A stretch of DNA of 64,000 bases from Bradyrhizobium manausense. GTDB lineage: Bacteria > Pseudomonadota > Alphaproteobacteria > Rhizobiales > Xanthobacteraceae. Location: assembly GCF_018131105.1 (NCBI RefSeq), contig NZ_JAFCJI010000004.1, positions 62,001 to 126,000 of the forward strand. The letters run 5' to 3'. Under the pieces are notes generated by a model, which made no database searches, was not told the origin of the DNA, and saw only the letters and a program-made list of their open reading frames with translations. Within the stretch, counting starts at the first letter, position 1; the number at the start of each line of letters is the position of its first letter. Shown here piece by piece: positions 9,701 to 18,509 of this stretch. The position numbers and the translations under genes were made by a program.

Positions 9701-10158
9701 TGATGCTCGGTTACCTCAGGGCCGAAAATCCCGGCGTGCTCGAAGTGCTCCCCGAGGGCTGGCACGACACCGGCGATATCGTGGCGATCGATGCCGCCGG
9801 CTTCATCACCATCAAGGGCCGCGCCAAGCGCTTTGCCAAGATCGCGGGCGAAATGGTCTCGTTGTCGGCAGTCGAGAGCATCGCGACGACGCTGTGGCCG
9901 CAGGCCGCATCGGTCGCCGTGTCGATCCCCGACCAGCGCAAGGGCGAGCGCATCGTGCTGCTGACGACGGAGAAGAGTGCCGAGCGCAGCGCGATGCAGG
10001 GCCAGGCCAAGGCGATCGGCGCGTCCGAGCTGACCGTGCCCGCGGCGATCATGGTGGTCGACAAGGTGCCGCTGCTCGGCACAGGCAAGACCGACTATGT
10101 CACTGCGACGACGATGGCCCGCGAGCAGGCGAGCTCGCCGGAGCGCGAGGTCGCGTAA
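6754..10158 (+). CDS. aas: LplT-Aas type fusion: lysophospholipid transporter, acyltransferase and acyl-ACP synthetase
   Basis: 1,134 residues in three parts. Residues about 1-415 are a 12-helix MFS transporter of the LplT type (start MIRDLMSSRRFAPLFWAQFF, then SALNDNVLKNALVI). Residues about 430-620 are a PlsC-type acyltransferase with the HxxxxD motif in PNHVSLIDGPLL and FPEGRITVSG. Residues about 640-1,120 are an AMP-forming acyl-ACP synthetase with the P-loop LFTSGSEGTPKGVVLSH and GYGVTETAPV. Enterobacteria encode LplT and Aas separately; here one chain flips lysophosphatidylethanolamine inward and re-acylates it. The neighbouring lipase gene 5 nt downstream fits phospholipid turnover. 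Confidence 0.92.
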   Translation: MIRDLMSSRRFAPLFWAQFFSALNDNVLKNALVIILLYSAATGHGDALVTVAGAVFIFPYFILSGLGGQLADKYVKSVVARRLKFAEIFAAAFAAAGFFLHSVPLLFTALALFGIIAALFGPVKYSMLPDQLALGELATGNALVEGATFMAILLGTVAGGQFVAGSAHMGWVASAVVVLALLSWAFASRIPQTTPSAPDLPVDANPWTSTFSLLKTLYADHRLWDGTVIVSWFWLVGAIVLSLLPALVKDVVGGSEGVVTLCLAIFAIGIAIGSLFAARLSHVRPNLALVPIGAIMMGFAGIDLAWAIGVTVKGNDIAAVDFATSFSGLRMLVDFVAFAFGGGLFVVPSFAAVQAWSAPTERARIIAAGNVLQAAFMVVGSLFVALLQAAGLHVGWIFLGLGVASFGAVWFVLTKWGKEGVRDFGALLFRALFRTEVRGLENLPPPGTRMLIAPNHVSLIDGPLLHAVLPIDASFAVDTGISKAWWAKPFLRVVKHYTMDPTKPLAARDLIKLVAAGEPVVIFPEGRITVSGSLMKVYDGTAMIADKADAVVVPVRIEGAQRSHLSYLNSSQIKRSWFPRVTVTILPPIKLPVDPALKGKARRNAAGAALQDVMIDAMVKNAMLDHTLFEALGHAHRDRDTGKVIIEDALGTKLTYRKLILGAQVLSRKLEAGTSSGENVGVLLPNSAGVAVVFMALQSIGRVPAMLNFSAGPVNVLAAMKAAQVKTVLTSKAFIEKGKLDKLMAAISAEARVVYLEDVRASIGTADKIKGLLAGTAPRVARQANDPAVVLFTSGSEGTPKGVVLSHRNILANAAQALARVDANANDKVFNVLPVFHSFGLTGGMMMPMLAGIPIYMYPSPLHYRIVPELIYQTGATILFGTDTFLSGYARSAHAYDFRTLRLVIAGAEAVKDRTRQVFMERYGIRILEGYGVTETAPVLAMNTPMANRPGTVGRLSPLMESRLDPVPGIEEGGRLSVRGPNVMLGYLRAENPGVLEVLPEGWHDTGDIVAIDAAGFITIKGRAKRFAKIAGEMVSLSAVESIATTLWPQAASVAVSIPDQRKGERIVLLTTEKSAERSAMQGQAKAIGASELTVPAAIMVVDKVPLLGTGKTDYVTATTMAREQASSPEREVA

Positions 10159-10163
10159 GAACG

Positions 10164-10832
10164 ATGCACGGGGCGCCTGAAACCAGCGGCCCGCGATGTC
10201 CGGGAGTGGTTCTGCTTCATGGTATCGCGCGCACCTCGGCATCCCTGAGGTGTCTTGAACGGGCGCTCCAGGCGGCCGGCTTTGCAACGCTCAACATCGA
10301 CTACGCCAGTCGCACCAGGCCGATCGCAGACCTTGCCGACGATATCCATCCCGATATCGCCGGCTTCGCCGACCGTGACGCCCCGCTCCATTTCGTCGCA
10401 CATTCGATGGGAGGCCTGCTAACGCGCGCCTATATCGCGAAACATCGGCCGGACCGGCTTGGCGGTGTGGTGATGCTTGGTACGCCGAATGGCGGCAGCG
10501 AAATTGCCGACCTCCTGAGCGGATCTCGTCTGTACCGCGCATTCTACGGTCCGGCCGGACTCGAACTCACGACAGCAAGGCGACCAAATGCCCTGCCCGC
10601 CGTGAATTATCCCGTCGGCGTGATCGCAGGAAATCGCTTTATCGATCCCGTCGCCGGTCTCTTTGTTCTGCCAAAGCCGAATGACGGAAGGGTCTCGGTT
10701 GCGAGCGCGATGCTGGCCGGCATGGCCGACCATATCGTCGTCAAGGCCTCGCATACCGGACTGCCGCGCAACGGCGTCGCGATCGAGCAGACGATTGCAT
10801 TTCTTCACGAAGGCCGCTTTAACGCGGCCTGA
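10164..10832 (+). CDS. Alpha/beta-hydrolase fold lipase
   Basis: 222 residues from the ATG six bases after the aas stop. The oxyanion HG motif is in GVVLLHGIARTS (about 15-26) and the nucleophile is the Ser of HFVAHSMGGLL (about 78-88); DHIVVKASHTGL near the C-terminus holds the likely catalytic His. No signal peptide, so cytosolic. Close coupling to the lysophospholipid re-acylation gene suggests a lipase or esterase acting on lipids, though the substrate is not shown. It converges with tcuB, leaving three bases between stops. Confidence 0.8.
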   Translation: MHGAPETSGPRCPGVVLLHGIARTSASLRCLERALQAAGFATLNIDYASRTRPIADLADDIHPDIAGFADRDAPLHFVAHSMGGLLTRAYIAKHRPDRLGGVVMLGTPNGGSEIADLLSGSRLYRAFYGPAGLELTTARRPNALPAVNYPVGVIAGNRFIDPVAGLFVLPKPNDGRVSVASAMLAGMADHIVVKASHTGLPRNGVAIEQTIAFLHEGRFNAA

Positions 10833-10835
10833 CCG

Positions 10836-11936
10836 CTACGCCGCCGTCCGCCGCTCCTGCGCATAACGCACCAGCGCCGCGAAGCGATAGATGCCGTGCA
10901 CGAACTTGCCATAGGGCATGGTGATGAACAGCGCGAATACCGCGCCAAGGTGCAGCGCCAGCAATGGCCCCATGGCGGCAGTTTCGCGCAGAAGCAAAAG
11001 CAGCACGCCGGTGAAACCGGTCAGAAACAGCATGGCGATGAAGCCCACGTCCATGCCGTAACGGTCCTCGTCGAGTAGTTCTGGCGCCCGACGCAACTTC
11101 GCGATGAACAGCCCGACGGGACCGACGATGAGCCCGAGACCTCCGAGCGTACCGAGCACGACAGGCAGATCCCACCACGGATACGGCGCCTCGCGGCCGA
11201 GCAGATAGTGATACAGCGTGGCGACAGAGGTCGCGGCGAAGCACAGCAGGAAGCCGTAGAACGTCAGATGGTGATAGAGCTTCCGTCGGTCGGTCGGCTT
11301 GTCGTCCTCGTTGTAGCAGCCGACACCGCCGCCATGGAGATAGCGCAGCTCACCGGCGTCGCGGATCGCCTGGAAGATCGAGCCGCCATCGGCCCGGCCA
11401 CCGATCGGCGTTCCGATATCGCGCCAGAAGGCGCGCACACTCATGACCAGCGCGAGGATCGCATAGAGGAAAGCCGCACTGAACAGCGCGGCCATCGCGT
11501 TGTGCGGCATCAGCTTGTAGAACGCGCCGGGCCCGGTGTTCACGCCGAACAGCACGCTGCGGTCGTTCAGCGCGGCGAAACCCAGAATGAAGGCAGCCAT
11601 GCTGAGCGCAGCGACGATGCTGATCACGAGGCCGTTGCGCGCAAACGCACCGGACAGCGCCTGCGGCCAGGCATAGGCGGCGTAGGACTCGGCGCGCGCC
11701 ACGGCAAGCGTCTTCGGGACGTTGACGTTAAACTCGTGAGGCGGCGAGAACTGGCAGTCGACGTAGCAGGCGCCGCAGGAATGGCAGAGGTTGGCGAGAT
11801 AATTGAGGTCGCCATCGGAAAAGGCGCGACGCATCTCCATCGCGGGAAACACCGCGCAAAGCCCCTCGCAATAGCGGCAGGAATTGCAGACCGTCATCAG
11901 ACGGTCGGCTTCGTCGAGGATCCTAGTTCCGTGCAT
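10836..11936 (-). CDS. tcuB: Tricarballylate utilisation protein TcuB (membrane Fe-S electron carrier)
   Basis: 366 residues. The N-terminus carries two 4Fe-4S clusters, CNSCRYCEGLC (about 17-27) and CHSCGACYVDC (about 51-61); about six membrane helices follow, including the haem-type region KLYHHLTFYGFLLCF. In Salmonella TcuB reoxidises the flavin of TcuA and passes electrons to the membrane pool. Start overlaps the tcuA stop by 14 nt, so the two are one transcript. No tcuC carrier is found here, so uptake of substrate must come from elsewhere. Confidence 0.9.
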   Translation of the reverse strand: MHGTRILDEADRLMTVCNSCRYCEGLCAVFPAMEMRRAFSDGDLNYLANLCHSCGACYVDCQFSPPHEFNVNVPKTLAVARAESYAAYAWPQALSGAFARNGLVISIVAALSMAAFILGFAALNDRSVLFGVNTGPGAFYKLMPHNAMAALFSAAFLYAILALVMSVRAFWRDIGTPIGGRADGGSIFQAIRDAGELRYLHGGGVGCYNEDDKPTDRRKLYHHLTFYGFLLCFAATSVATLYHYLLGREAPYPWWDLPVVLGTLGGLGLIVGPVGLFIAKLRRAPELLDEDRYGMDVGFIAMLFLTGFTGVLLLLLRETAAMGPLLALHLGAVFALFITMPYGKFVHGIYRFAALVRYAQERRTAA

Positions 11937-13314
11937 GTTTCGCCGCTTCCCGTCCCGCGATCCGCCCGAACACGCTGCCGATGGTCATGCCCATGCCAGC
12001 CGCGTAGCCTTTACCCAGCACGTTGCCGGCCATGATCTCACCGGCCGCGAACATGTTGGCCGACGGCTTGCCGTCAGCCATCAGCATCCGCGCCTCCTTG
12101 CTCACGCGCGTCCCGAGGTAGGTGAAGGTGATGCCGGGTCGCACTGGATAGGCAAGATAGGGTGGCGTCTCGATTTTACGCGCCCAATGCGTCTTTTGCG
12201 GAGTGATGCCTTCGGTACGGCAATCGTCCAGGATGGTGTGATCAAAGGTGCCAGGTCGCACCGCGGCGTTGAATTCCGTGATGGTCTTTTCAAGCGCGGC
12301 CGGATCGAGTTCGAGCTTGCCGGCAAGCTCGGCGACCGTCTGCCCGGCGATGGGCGGGAATAGAGTCGGCATGAAGGAGGTAACGACGGTGGAATCGAAG
12401 ATGATGTAAGCGATCTGGTCGGGCTGTGCCGCCACCAGCCGGCCCCAGATCGCGTAGCGCTTCGGCCAGATGTCCTCACCCTCGTCATAGAAGCGCTGAG
12501 AATGCTTGTTGACGACGATACCGAACACGACCGAGTCATGGCGCGTGATAATGCCGCCATCGAATTTGGGCGCGCGGGCATCGATCGCGACCGCGTGGCA
12601 CTGGGTGGGATCGCCGACCTCCTGCACTCCCTTGGCGAGTAGCATCTTCAGGATCGAGCCACGATTATAAGGCGTGCCGCGGATCAGGAAATTGTCGGCG
12701 GCTTCGCCCCAGTATTGCTTCAGCCATTCGATGTTGGCCTCGAACCCGCCGGCCGCCGCGACCAGCGAGGTCGCGCGGATCTCGGTCTCGCCCTTGATCG
12801 GCCGCTTCAGACGCGCGGCGAGGAACATGCCGTCCTCGATCACGAGGTCGGTGACCTCGGCATCGTATTCGACATCGACGCCGAGGCGCTCGGCGGTGAG
12901 ATAGAGCGCGTTCAGCATCGCGCGGCCGCCGCCGAGGAAGAACGAGTTGGTACGGCCAAGACTCAGCGTGCCGCCGAGTGAGGGCTGCCAGCGCACGCCC
13001 TGCTCCACGATCCAGTTCAGGATGTCCTTGGACTCCCGGATCATGTGGCGGGCGAGCACCTCGTCGGTTTGCCCGCCGGTGACGCGTAGCAGATCCTCCC
13101 AGAACTCCTCCTCGGTGTAGGGCCCGGTCAGGATTTCGGTCGCGGCGTCATGGGCGCAGCGCATGTTGCGGGTGTGACGGGTGTTGCCGCCCCGATAGAA
13201 TTTCGGCGCGCCTTCCAGCACCAGCACGGACGCGCCGCCACGGCGGGCCGAGATCGCCGCGCACAGCGCCGCGTTGCCGCCGCCGATCACCAGCACATCG
13301 TATTTGCTGCCCAT
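11923..13314 (-). CDS. tcuA: FAD-dependent tricarballylate dehydrogenase TcuA
   Basis: 463 residues, flavoprotein of the fumarate reductase/succinate dehydrogenase family that oxidises tricarballylate to cis-aconitate. The N-terminal FAD motif is VLVIGGGNAALCAAISARRG; the substrate domain includes HTRNMRCAHDA and the C-terminal flavin loop is MFAAGEIMAGNVLGKGYAAG. Overlaps tcuB and diverges from a GntR gene with a TTGTATACAA site between. Related citrate-like acids could be the natural substrate. Confidence 0.9.
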   Translation of the reverse strand: MGSKYDVLVIGGGNAALCAAISARRGGASVLVLEGAPKFYRGGNTRHTRNMRCAHDAATEILTGPYTEEEFWEDLLRVTGGQTDEVLARHMIRESKDILNWIVEQGVRWQPSLGGTLSLGRTNSFFLGGGRAMLNALYLTAERLGVDVEYDAEVTDLVIEDGMFLAARLKRPIKGETEIRATSLVAAAGGFEANIEWLKQYWGEAADNFLIRGTPYNRGSILKMLLAKGVQEVGDPTQCHAVAIDARAPKFDGGIITRHDSVVFGIVVNKHSQRFYDEGEDIWPKRYAIWGRLVAAQPDQIAYIIFDSTVVTSFMPTLFPPIAGQTVAELAGKLELDPAALEKTITEFNAAVRPGTFDHTILDDCRTEGITPQKTHWARKIETPPYLAYPVRPGITFTYLGTRVSKEARMLMADGKPSANMFAAGEIMAGNVLGKGYAAGMGMTIGSVFGRIAGREAAKHARN

Positions 13315-13393
13315 GCCGTCTGTCCGATGCGACGAAGTGAGAGACCTTCTGCCCGCCGGCGGACCAGGTCAAGGCTGTAGCCATTGCGTACGC

Positions 13394-13403
13394 TTGTATA
13401 CAA
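13394..13403. promoter_or_regulatory. GntR-type operator between tcuA and gntR
   Basis: TTGTATACAA is a perfect 10-bp palindrome followed at 13406-13412 by a second TATAC half-site. It matches the general TnGTnnnACnA pattern of FCD-type GntR proteins and lies midway in the 149-bp divergent promoter. Confidence 0.6.
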
Positions 13404-13463
13404 AGATATACATAAGCAGCACAAGCGGCATCTCTGCATGGGCAGGATGCGCCTTGAGGGATC

Positions 13464-14159
13464 ATGGCCAGACGTCCAGCAAAGGCAGGCGGATCGATCA
13501 TGCGCGGCAGTGGCGTCGCGCTCGGTGAAGCCGTATTCCGTTCGCTCTGCGAGGCGCTCCAGGCCGGCAGCTACCGGGCCGGCGATCGTCTGCGCGAGGA
13601 AGAGGTCGCACAGCGCCTCAAGGTCAGCCGGACGCCGGTGCGCGAGGCGCTTGGCCGGCTCGCCGCGCGCGGCTTTGTCGAGCCCGCCGGCGGCCGCGGG
13701 CTGATTGTCCGCAATCTCGACATCTCGGAAGTGCTCGAGCTCTACGCGATGCGCGAGATCATGGAAGGCGCCGCCGCGCGCCTGGCCGCCGAGCACGCCT
13801 CCGCACCCGAGATCGACGCGCTCAGGGATATCGAGCAGGCTTTTGTCGAGGCGCCAGAGACCGACGCCGCCGAGATGGCAAGGGAAAGAGCAAGGCTTAA
13901 CCGCGCCTTCCACGAAGCGATCTGCCGCGCTGCGCGCAACCGCTATCTCGACAATGCGTCAGGCGAATTGCAGGACTGGATCGCCCTGCTCGGTCCAACC
14001 ACTTTCACCCTGACTGGGCGGCCCTCGACAAGCCACGGCGAGCATCAGGCCATCATCGAGGCTATCGCCGCGCGCGATGGCGACAAGGCCGAGCAGCTTG
14101 CGCGCGCCCACATCCGCGAGGCGCTGCGCTGCCGGCTCAAACTGCTGCAGAAGCAGTAA
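13464..14159 (+). CDS. GntR-family (FCD) regulator of the tcu operon
   Basis: 231 residues. The winged helix at about 18-80 has the family signature LREEEVAQRLKVSRTPVREA followed by LGRLAARGFVEP. The FCD ligand domain covers about 90-220 with the metal-binding pattern RARLNRAFHEAI and HGEHQAIIEAI. Divergence from tcuBA and the palindrome at 13394 point to repression relieved by a tricarboxylate. An internal ATG at 13500 is an alternative start. In position it replaces the LysR-type TcuR of Salmonella. Confidence 0.87.
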   Translation: MARRPAKAGGSIMRGSGVALGEAVFRSLCEALQAGSYRAGDRLREEEVAQRLKVSRTPVREALGRLAARGFVEPAGGRGLIVRNLDISEVLELYAMREIMEGAAARLAAEHASAPEIDALRDIEQAFVEAPETDAAEMARERARLNRAFHEAICRAARNRYLDNASGELQDWIALLGPTTFTLTGRPSTSHGEHQAIIEAIAARDGDKAEQLARAHIREALRCRLKLLQKQ

Positions 14160-14165
14160 TCGCGA

Positions 14166-15041
14166 TCATTTGCCGGAATCGAGCAACCTTGCGATGACCG
14201 GGAAGTAGGCATCGCCCATTCCGCTTGCGATCGCCTCCTCGAAGATCGTGCGTATGAGCGCTGCCCCGCGCATCTTGACGCCGGTCTGCTCACCGAGTTC
14301 GAGCGCGTAGCTCAGATCCTTCATCGCATATTCGGTCGAAAAGGCGCGCAATGGAAACTCGTTCGGAACGATCGCCTTCATGCCGTGGTTGCGCAGTGCG
14401 AAGCTGTCGGCTGAGCCTTTCGACAACGTCTCCAGCAACAGCTGCGGCTCGACGCCGCTTCGCCTGGCGACCGCGACAGCTTCAGCCAGTGCGTTCACCG
14501 TTTCGAACAGCACCATGTTGTTGAGGATTTTTGTGATCTGCCCGGCTCCCGTGCCGCCACAAAGAGTGACATCGGTGGCGAAATGGCGGATCAGCGGCTC
14601 GACCTGCGCAAACTGTTCGGGCGTCGCGCCGACCATCACGCTGAGGGTGCCGTCCTGCGCGGCCTGACGGGTGCGGGCGATCGGCGCGTCGATCCAAAGG
14701 GCGCCTTTCTCGGCAAGCTGGCGGGCAAACTCGCGCGTCATCGCGACCTCGGACGTTCCGAGATCGACGACGGCCTGGTCGCGCCGTACCGTCGGCAGGA
14801 TGCCGCCCTCGAAGGCGGACAGCACATGCCTGGCGCTGGGCAGGCAGAGGAAGATGACGTCGCTGCTACCGACAACATCGGCGACCGATTTTGCCGCGAC
14901 CGCCCCATCGGCCACGATCCGTGCCAACGGCTCCATGGCAAGGTCGAATGCCAGCACCTTGCGTCGGCCCTTGCGCAGCAAATTCCGGCAGATGGGCTCG
15001 CCCATGACACCGAGACCGATGAACCCGATAGCGTCAGTCAT
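14166..15041 (-). CDS. Beta-hydroxyacid dehydrogenase (3-hydroxyisobutyrate/tartronate semialdehyde reductase family)
   Basis: 291 residues from MTDAIGFIGLGVMGEPICRN; this nucleotide-binding GxGxxG motif should lie at the extreme N-terminus, so the start at 15041 is chosen over an upstream ATG. The catalytic Lys is in GTGAGQITKILNNMVLFE (K about 165-170), with the substrate loop DAPIARTRQAAQDGTLSVMV in place of the usual DAPVSGG. That altered loop argues for a substrate other than 3-hydroxyisobutyrate. It converges with the GntR gene, so membership in a tcu regulon is not implied. Confidence 0.82.
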   Translation of the reverse strand: MTDAIGFIGLGVMGEPICRNLLRKGRRKVLAFDLAMEPLARIVADGAVAAKSVADVVGSSDVIFLCLPSARHVLSAFEGGILPTVRRDQAVVDLGTSEVAMTREFARQLAEKGALWIDAPIARTRQAAQDGTLSVMVGATPEQFAQVEPLIRHFATDVTLCGGTGAGQITKILNNMVLFETVNALAEAVAVARRSGVEPQLLLETLSKGSADSFALRNHGMKAIVPNEFPLRAFSTEYAMKDLSYALELGEQTGVKMRGAALIRTIFEEAIASGMGDAYFPVIARLLDSGK

Positions 15042-15156
15042 CCCAGGCGCCCTCCCCGACGTCACGCGTCGCTCATGTGTTTGGAAAAGCAATAGACGCA
15101 GGGAAGACCGGTGGCCAGCGACGCTACGTAGACCAGCCCTGCGGCTCGCACTCACC

Positions 15157-15630
15157 TCAGGCAAGCACGTCGGCTACGACCGCCTTCACCACATCACGCA
15201 CATCGGCCGGATTCATGCGCACCTGCAGGCCGCGCTGACCGCCATTGAGGTACACCAGATCATGCGCGAGCGCGCTCTGCTCGATCACGGTCGGGACCGG
15301 CTTGCGCTGCCCGAACGGGCTGATGCCGCCGACCTTGTAGCCGGTGATACGCTCTGCCTCCGGCGGCTTCATCATCTGCGCCGACTTGCCGCTGACGGAA
15401 GCGGCGAGCTTCTTCATCGAGACTTCCTGGTCGGAGGGAACGATCACACAGACCGCCTTGCCATCCACCAGCGCCATCAGCGTCTTCAAAACGCGCGCCG
15501 GGTCCTCACCGAGCGAGGCGGCTGCCTGCAAGCCGATGCTTTCGGCGTCAGGATCGTAGTCGTAAGAATAAACGGTGAAGGCGACGCCGGCCGCTGTGAG
15601 CGCGCGGGTGGCGGGGGTGACTTTGGACAT
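15157..15630 (-). CDS. ybaK: YbaK/EbsC family aminoacyl-tRNA deacylase
   Basis: 157 residues. YbaK clears Cys from Cys-tRNA(Pro). Seen: the N-terminal MSKVTPATRALTAAGVAFTV, the conserved Lys of VLKTLMALVDGKAVCVIVPS, and GGISPFGQRKPVPTVIEQS close to the C-terminus, which is the family hallmark. Full length. Stands 115 bp from the dehydrogenase on one side and against a palindromic repeat on the other. Confidence 0.9.
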   Translation of the reverse strand: MSKVTPATRALTAAGVAFTVYSYDYDPDAESIGLQAAASLGEDPARVLKTLMALVDGKAVCVIVPSDQEVSMKKLAASVSGKSAQMMKPPEAERITGYKVGGISPFGQRKPVPTVIEQSALAHDLVYLNGGQRGLQVRMNPADVRDVVKAVVADVLA

Positions 15631-15647
15631 CCGCCACGTTTACCACC

Positions 15648-15731
15648 GTCATTGCGAGGAGCGAAGCGGCGAAGCAATCCAGAATCCCACCAAGGAGACA
15701 ATCTGGATTGCTTCGCTACGCTCGCAATGAC
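15648..15731. repeat. Intergenic palindromic repeat, copy 1
   Basis: The element starts GTCATTGCGAGGAGCGAAGC and ends with the inverted form GCTACGCTCGCAATGAC, with the AATCCAGA / TCTGGATT arms between, so the transcript would fold into a long imperfect hairpin. A second copy lies at 24579-24656. Dispersed REP-like elements of this kind are common in Bradyrhizobium and relatives. It sits between ybaK and the end of fdsA. Confidence 0.85.
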
Positions 15732-15740
15732 TGGTATGGC

Positions 15741-18509
15741 CTACTCCGCCGCGTCCCGCATCTCTGCCCGCTCCGCGCGCGCGGCGCAGAACTTGAACTC
15801 CGGGATCTTGCCGAACGGATCGAGCGCCGGGTTGGTCAGCAGGTTCGCGGCCGCCTCAGCGTAACAGAACGGCATGAACACCATGTTCTCCGGTACGTCG
15901 CGGTCGGAGCGGACCTTGACCTCGACCGCGCCGCGGCGGGTCTCCAGGCGAATGAAGTCGCCGGGCACCAGCTTCTTCTTGCGCATGTCCTTCGGGCTCA
16001 TGAACGCCACCGCCTCCGGCTCGATCTGGTCGAGCACCTGCGCGCGGCGGGTCATCGAGCCAGTGTGCCAATGCTCCAGCACGCGACCTGTCGAGAGTAC
16101 CATCGGATACTCCGCGTCCGGCAGCTCATCCGGCGGAATGACATGAGCTGGCACGATCTTGCCGCGGCCGCTCGCAGTCGGGAAGCCCGTCGTGAAGATG
16201 ATCTCGTTGCCGGGCTTGTTCGGATCGTCGGCCGGATAGGTCACGGCGCCTTCGCGCACCAGCCGCTCCCAGCTGATGTTCTTGAGCGACGGCATCAGCT
16301 CCGCCATCTCGGTGTAGACCTCGCCGGGGCCGGAATAATTCCACGGCAGGCCCATGCGCTTGCCGATCTCCTGGATGATCCAGAGATCCTGCCGCGCATC
16401 CCCCGGCGGCTTGACCACCTGGCGCGCGAGCTGCACGCGGCGATCGGTGTTGGTGAAGGATCCGTCCTTCTCGGCGAAAGCCGAGGCCGGCAGGATGACG
16501 TCAGCGTGGAACGCGGTCTCGGTGACGAAGAGATCCTGCACCACGAGATGATCGAGCATCGCGAGCGCCCCGCGCGCATGCTGCAAATCCGGGTCGGACA
16601 TCGCGGGATTCTCGCCCTCGACATACATGCCGTTGATCTCGCCGGCGTGGATCGCGTTCATGATCTCGACCACGGTCAGACCGCGGACGGGATCGAGCTC
16701 CTGGCCCCACAACTTCTCGAAAGCGCCGCGCATGTCGTCGCGGCCGACCGGCTGGTAGTCCGGCAGGAACATCGGGATCAGGCCGGCGTCGGAGGCGCCC
16801 TGCACGTTGTTCTGGCCGCGCAACGGATGCAAGCCGGTGCCGGGACGACCGACCTGGCCGGTGATCAGCGACAGCGCAATCAGGCAGCGCGCATTGTCGG
16901 TGCCGTGGACGTGCTGGCTGATGCCCATGCCCCAGAAGATGATCGACGATTTCGCGCGTGCATAGGTGCGCGCCACTTCACGCAGCGTCTGTGCCGGGAT
17001 GCCGCAGATCGCTTCCATCTTCTCCGGCGTGAACTCCTTGATCTTCTCCTTGAGGTCCTCGAACCCCTCGGTATAGCCGGCGATGTACTGGTCGTCGGTC
17101 AGGCCTTCCGTGATGATCGTGTGGATCATCGCGTTCAGCATGGCGACATCGGAGCCCGGCTTGAACTGAAGGTGCTTGGTCGCATGACGCGACAGCGTCT
17201 GCCGGCGCGGATCCATCACGAACAGCTTGGCGCCGTTCTGCTTGACCGCGTTCTTGATGAAGGTCGCGGCCACCGGATGGTTCACGGTCGGATTGGCGCC
17301 GATCACGATAATGACCTCGGCGTCCATCGCGGCTGCGAACGGCGCCGACACCGCGCCCGAGCTCAGACCTTCGAATAACGCCGCCACCGACGAGGCGTGG
17401 CACAGCCGCGTGCAGTGATCGACATTGTTCGAACCAAAGCCGGTGCGAACCAGCTTCTGGAACAGATAGGCCTCTTCGTTCGAGCCCTTGGCCGAACCGA
17501 AGCCGGCGAGCGCCTTGGAGCCCTTCTCGTCGCGAATTTTCGCGAGGCCCCTGGCGGCGATGTCGAGCGCCTCTTCCCAGCTCGCTTCACGGAAATGCGT
17601 GAACGGGTTGGCGGGATCGACCTGGTCGTTGGGGTCCTTCTTCGCATTCGGCAGCCGCACCAGCGGCTTGGTCAGGCGATGCGGATGGTGGATGTAGTCG
17701 AAGCCGAAGCGGCCCTTCACGCAAAGACGGTTGTGGTTCGCAGGGCCGTCGCGACCCTCCGCGTAAATCACCTTCTCGTCCTTGACCTCATAGGTCACCT
17801 GGCAGCCTACGCCGCAGAACGGGCAGAGCGAATCCACCTTCCTGTCCGCGTAGGTCACGCGGGTCTGCGCCTCGTCCAGCATCACGGCGGGCATCAGCGC
17901 ACCGGTCGGGCAGGCCTGCACGCACTCGCCGCAAGCCACGCAAGTGGACTCGCCCATGGGATCGTCAAAGTCGAACACGATCTTCGAGCCGTGATTGCGG
18001 TACGCCATGCCGATGACGTCGTTGACCTGAACTTCGCGGCAGGCGCGCACGCAGAGCCCGCACTGGATGCAGGCATCGAGATTGACGCGCATCGCTGGAT
18101 GGCTGGCATCAGTCTCCCAGCGCTCGGCCGCGGGGAAGCGGCTCTCGGTGACACCAGTGGTTTCAGCCCAATGCCAGAATTTCGAATCCGGATCGTGCGA
18201 GGTCTCGCGCGCCGGCTGGTCAGCGACCAGCAGCTCCATCACCATCTTCTGTGCGGAGACGGCACGCGTGGATTCGGTCTTCACCTTCATGCCGACCGAT
18301 GGCGTCCGTTTGCACGAGGCGGCAAGCACGCGCTCGCCCTCGATCTCCACCATGCAGGCGCGGCAATTGCCGTCGGGGCGGTAGTCCGGCGCCGGCGAAT
18401 AGCACAGGTGCGGAATCTCGCGGCCCTGGCGTTTTGCGACTTGCCAGATCGTCTCGCCGGGTTTGGCTTCGACCTGCTTGCCGTCGAGCTCGAACGTAAT
18501 CTTCGTCAT
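15741..18509 (-). CDS. fdsA: NAD-dependent formate dehydrogenase, alpha (Mo/W-bis-MGD) subunit
   Basis: 922 residues. N-terminal 2Fe-2S ferredoxin domain (CYSPAPDYRPDGNCRACMVE, residues about 36-55), a His/Cys cluster region (HDPDSKFWHW), two 4Fe-4S clusters (CIQCGLCVRAC; CVACGECVQAC), a further cluster ahead of the catalytic domain (CPFCGVGCQVTYEV) and the molybdopterin domain. The active-site Cys with its partner is in DHCTRLCHASSVAAL (C about 379). The enzyme oxidises formate to CO2 and passes electrons through the Fe-S chain to the FdsGB flavoprotein. Its start overlaps the fdsGB stop by four bases (ATGA-type). The cofactor genes it needs (moeA, mobA, mobB, fdhD) lie within 10 kb. Confidence 0.95.
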   Translation of the reverse strand: MTKITFELDGKQVEAKPGETIWQVAKRQGREIPHLCYSPAPDYRPDGNCRACMVEIEGERVLAASCKRTPSVGMKVKTESTRAVSAQKMVMELLVADQPARETSHDPDSKFWHWAETTGVTESRFPAAERWETDASHPAMRVNLDACIQCGLCVRACREVQVNDVIGMAYRNHGSKIVFDFDDPMGESTCVACGECVQACPTGALMPAVMLDEAQTRVTYADRKVDSLCPFCGVGCQVTYEVKDEKVIYAEGRDGPANHNRLCVKGRFGFDYIHHPHRLTKPLVRLPNAKKDPNDQVDPANPFTHFREASWEEALDIAARGLAKIRDEKGSKALAGFGSAKGSNEEAYLFQKLVRTGFGSNNVDHCTRLCHASSVAALFEGLSSGAVSAPFAAAMDAEVIIVIGANPTVNHPVAATFIKNAVKQNGAKLFVMDPRRQTLSRHATKHLQFKPGSDVAMLNAMIHTIITEGLTDDQYIAGYTEGFEDLKEKIKEFTPEKMEAICGIPAQTLREVARTYARAKSSIIFWGMGISQHVHGTDNARCLIALSLITGQVGRPGTGLHPLRGQNNVQGASDAGLIPMFLPDYQPVGRDDMRGAFEKLWGQELDPVRGLTVVEIMNAIHAGEINGMYVEGENPAMSDPDLQHARGALAMLDHLVVQDLFVTETAFHADVILPASAFAEKDGSFTNTDRRVQLARQVVKPPGDARQDLWIIQEIGKRMGLPWNYSGPGEVYTEMAELMPSLKNISWERLVREGAVTYPADDPNKPGNEIIFTTGFPTASGRGKIVPAHVIPPDELPDAEYPMVLSTGRVLEHWHTGSMTRRAQVLDQIEPEAVAFMSPKDMRKKKLVPGDFIRLETRRGAVEVKVRSDRDVPENMVFMPFCYAEAAANLLTNPALDPFGKIPEFKFCAARAERAEMRDAAE

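Noticed and set aside
15708..17378. Long plus-strand open frame of 556 codons.
   Set aside because: Antisense shadow of fdsA in a GC-rich gene; no protein-family pattern and no ribosome site.
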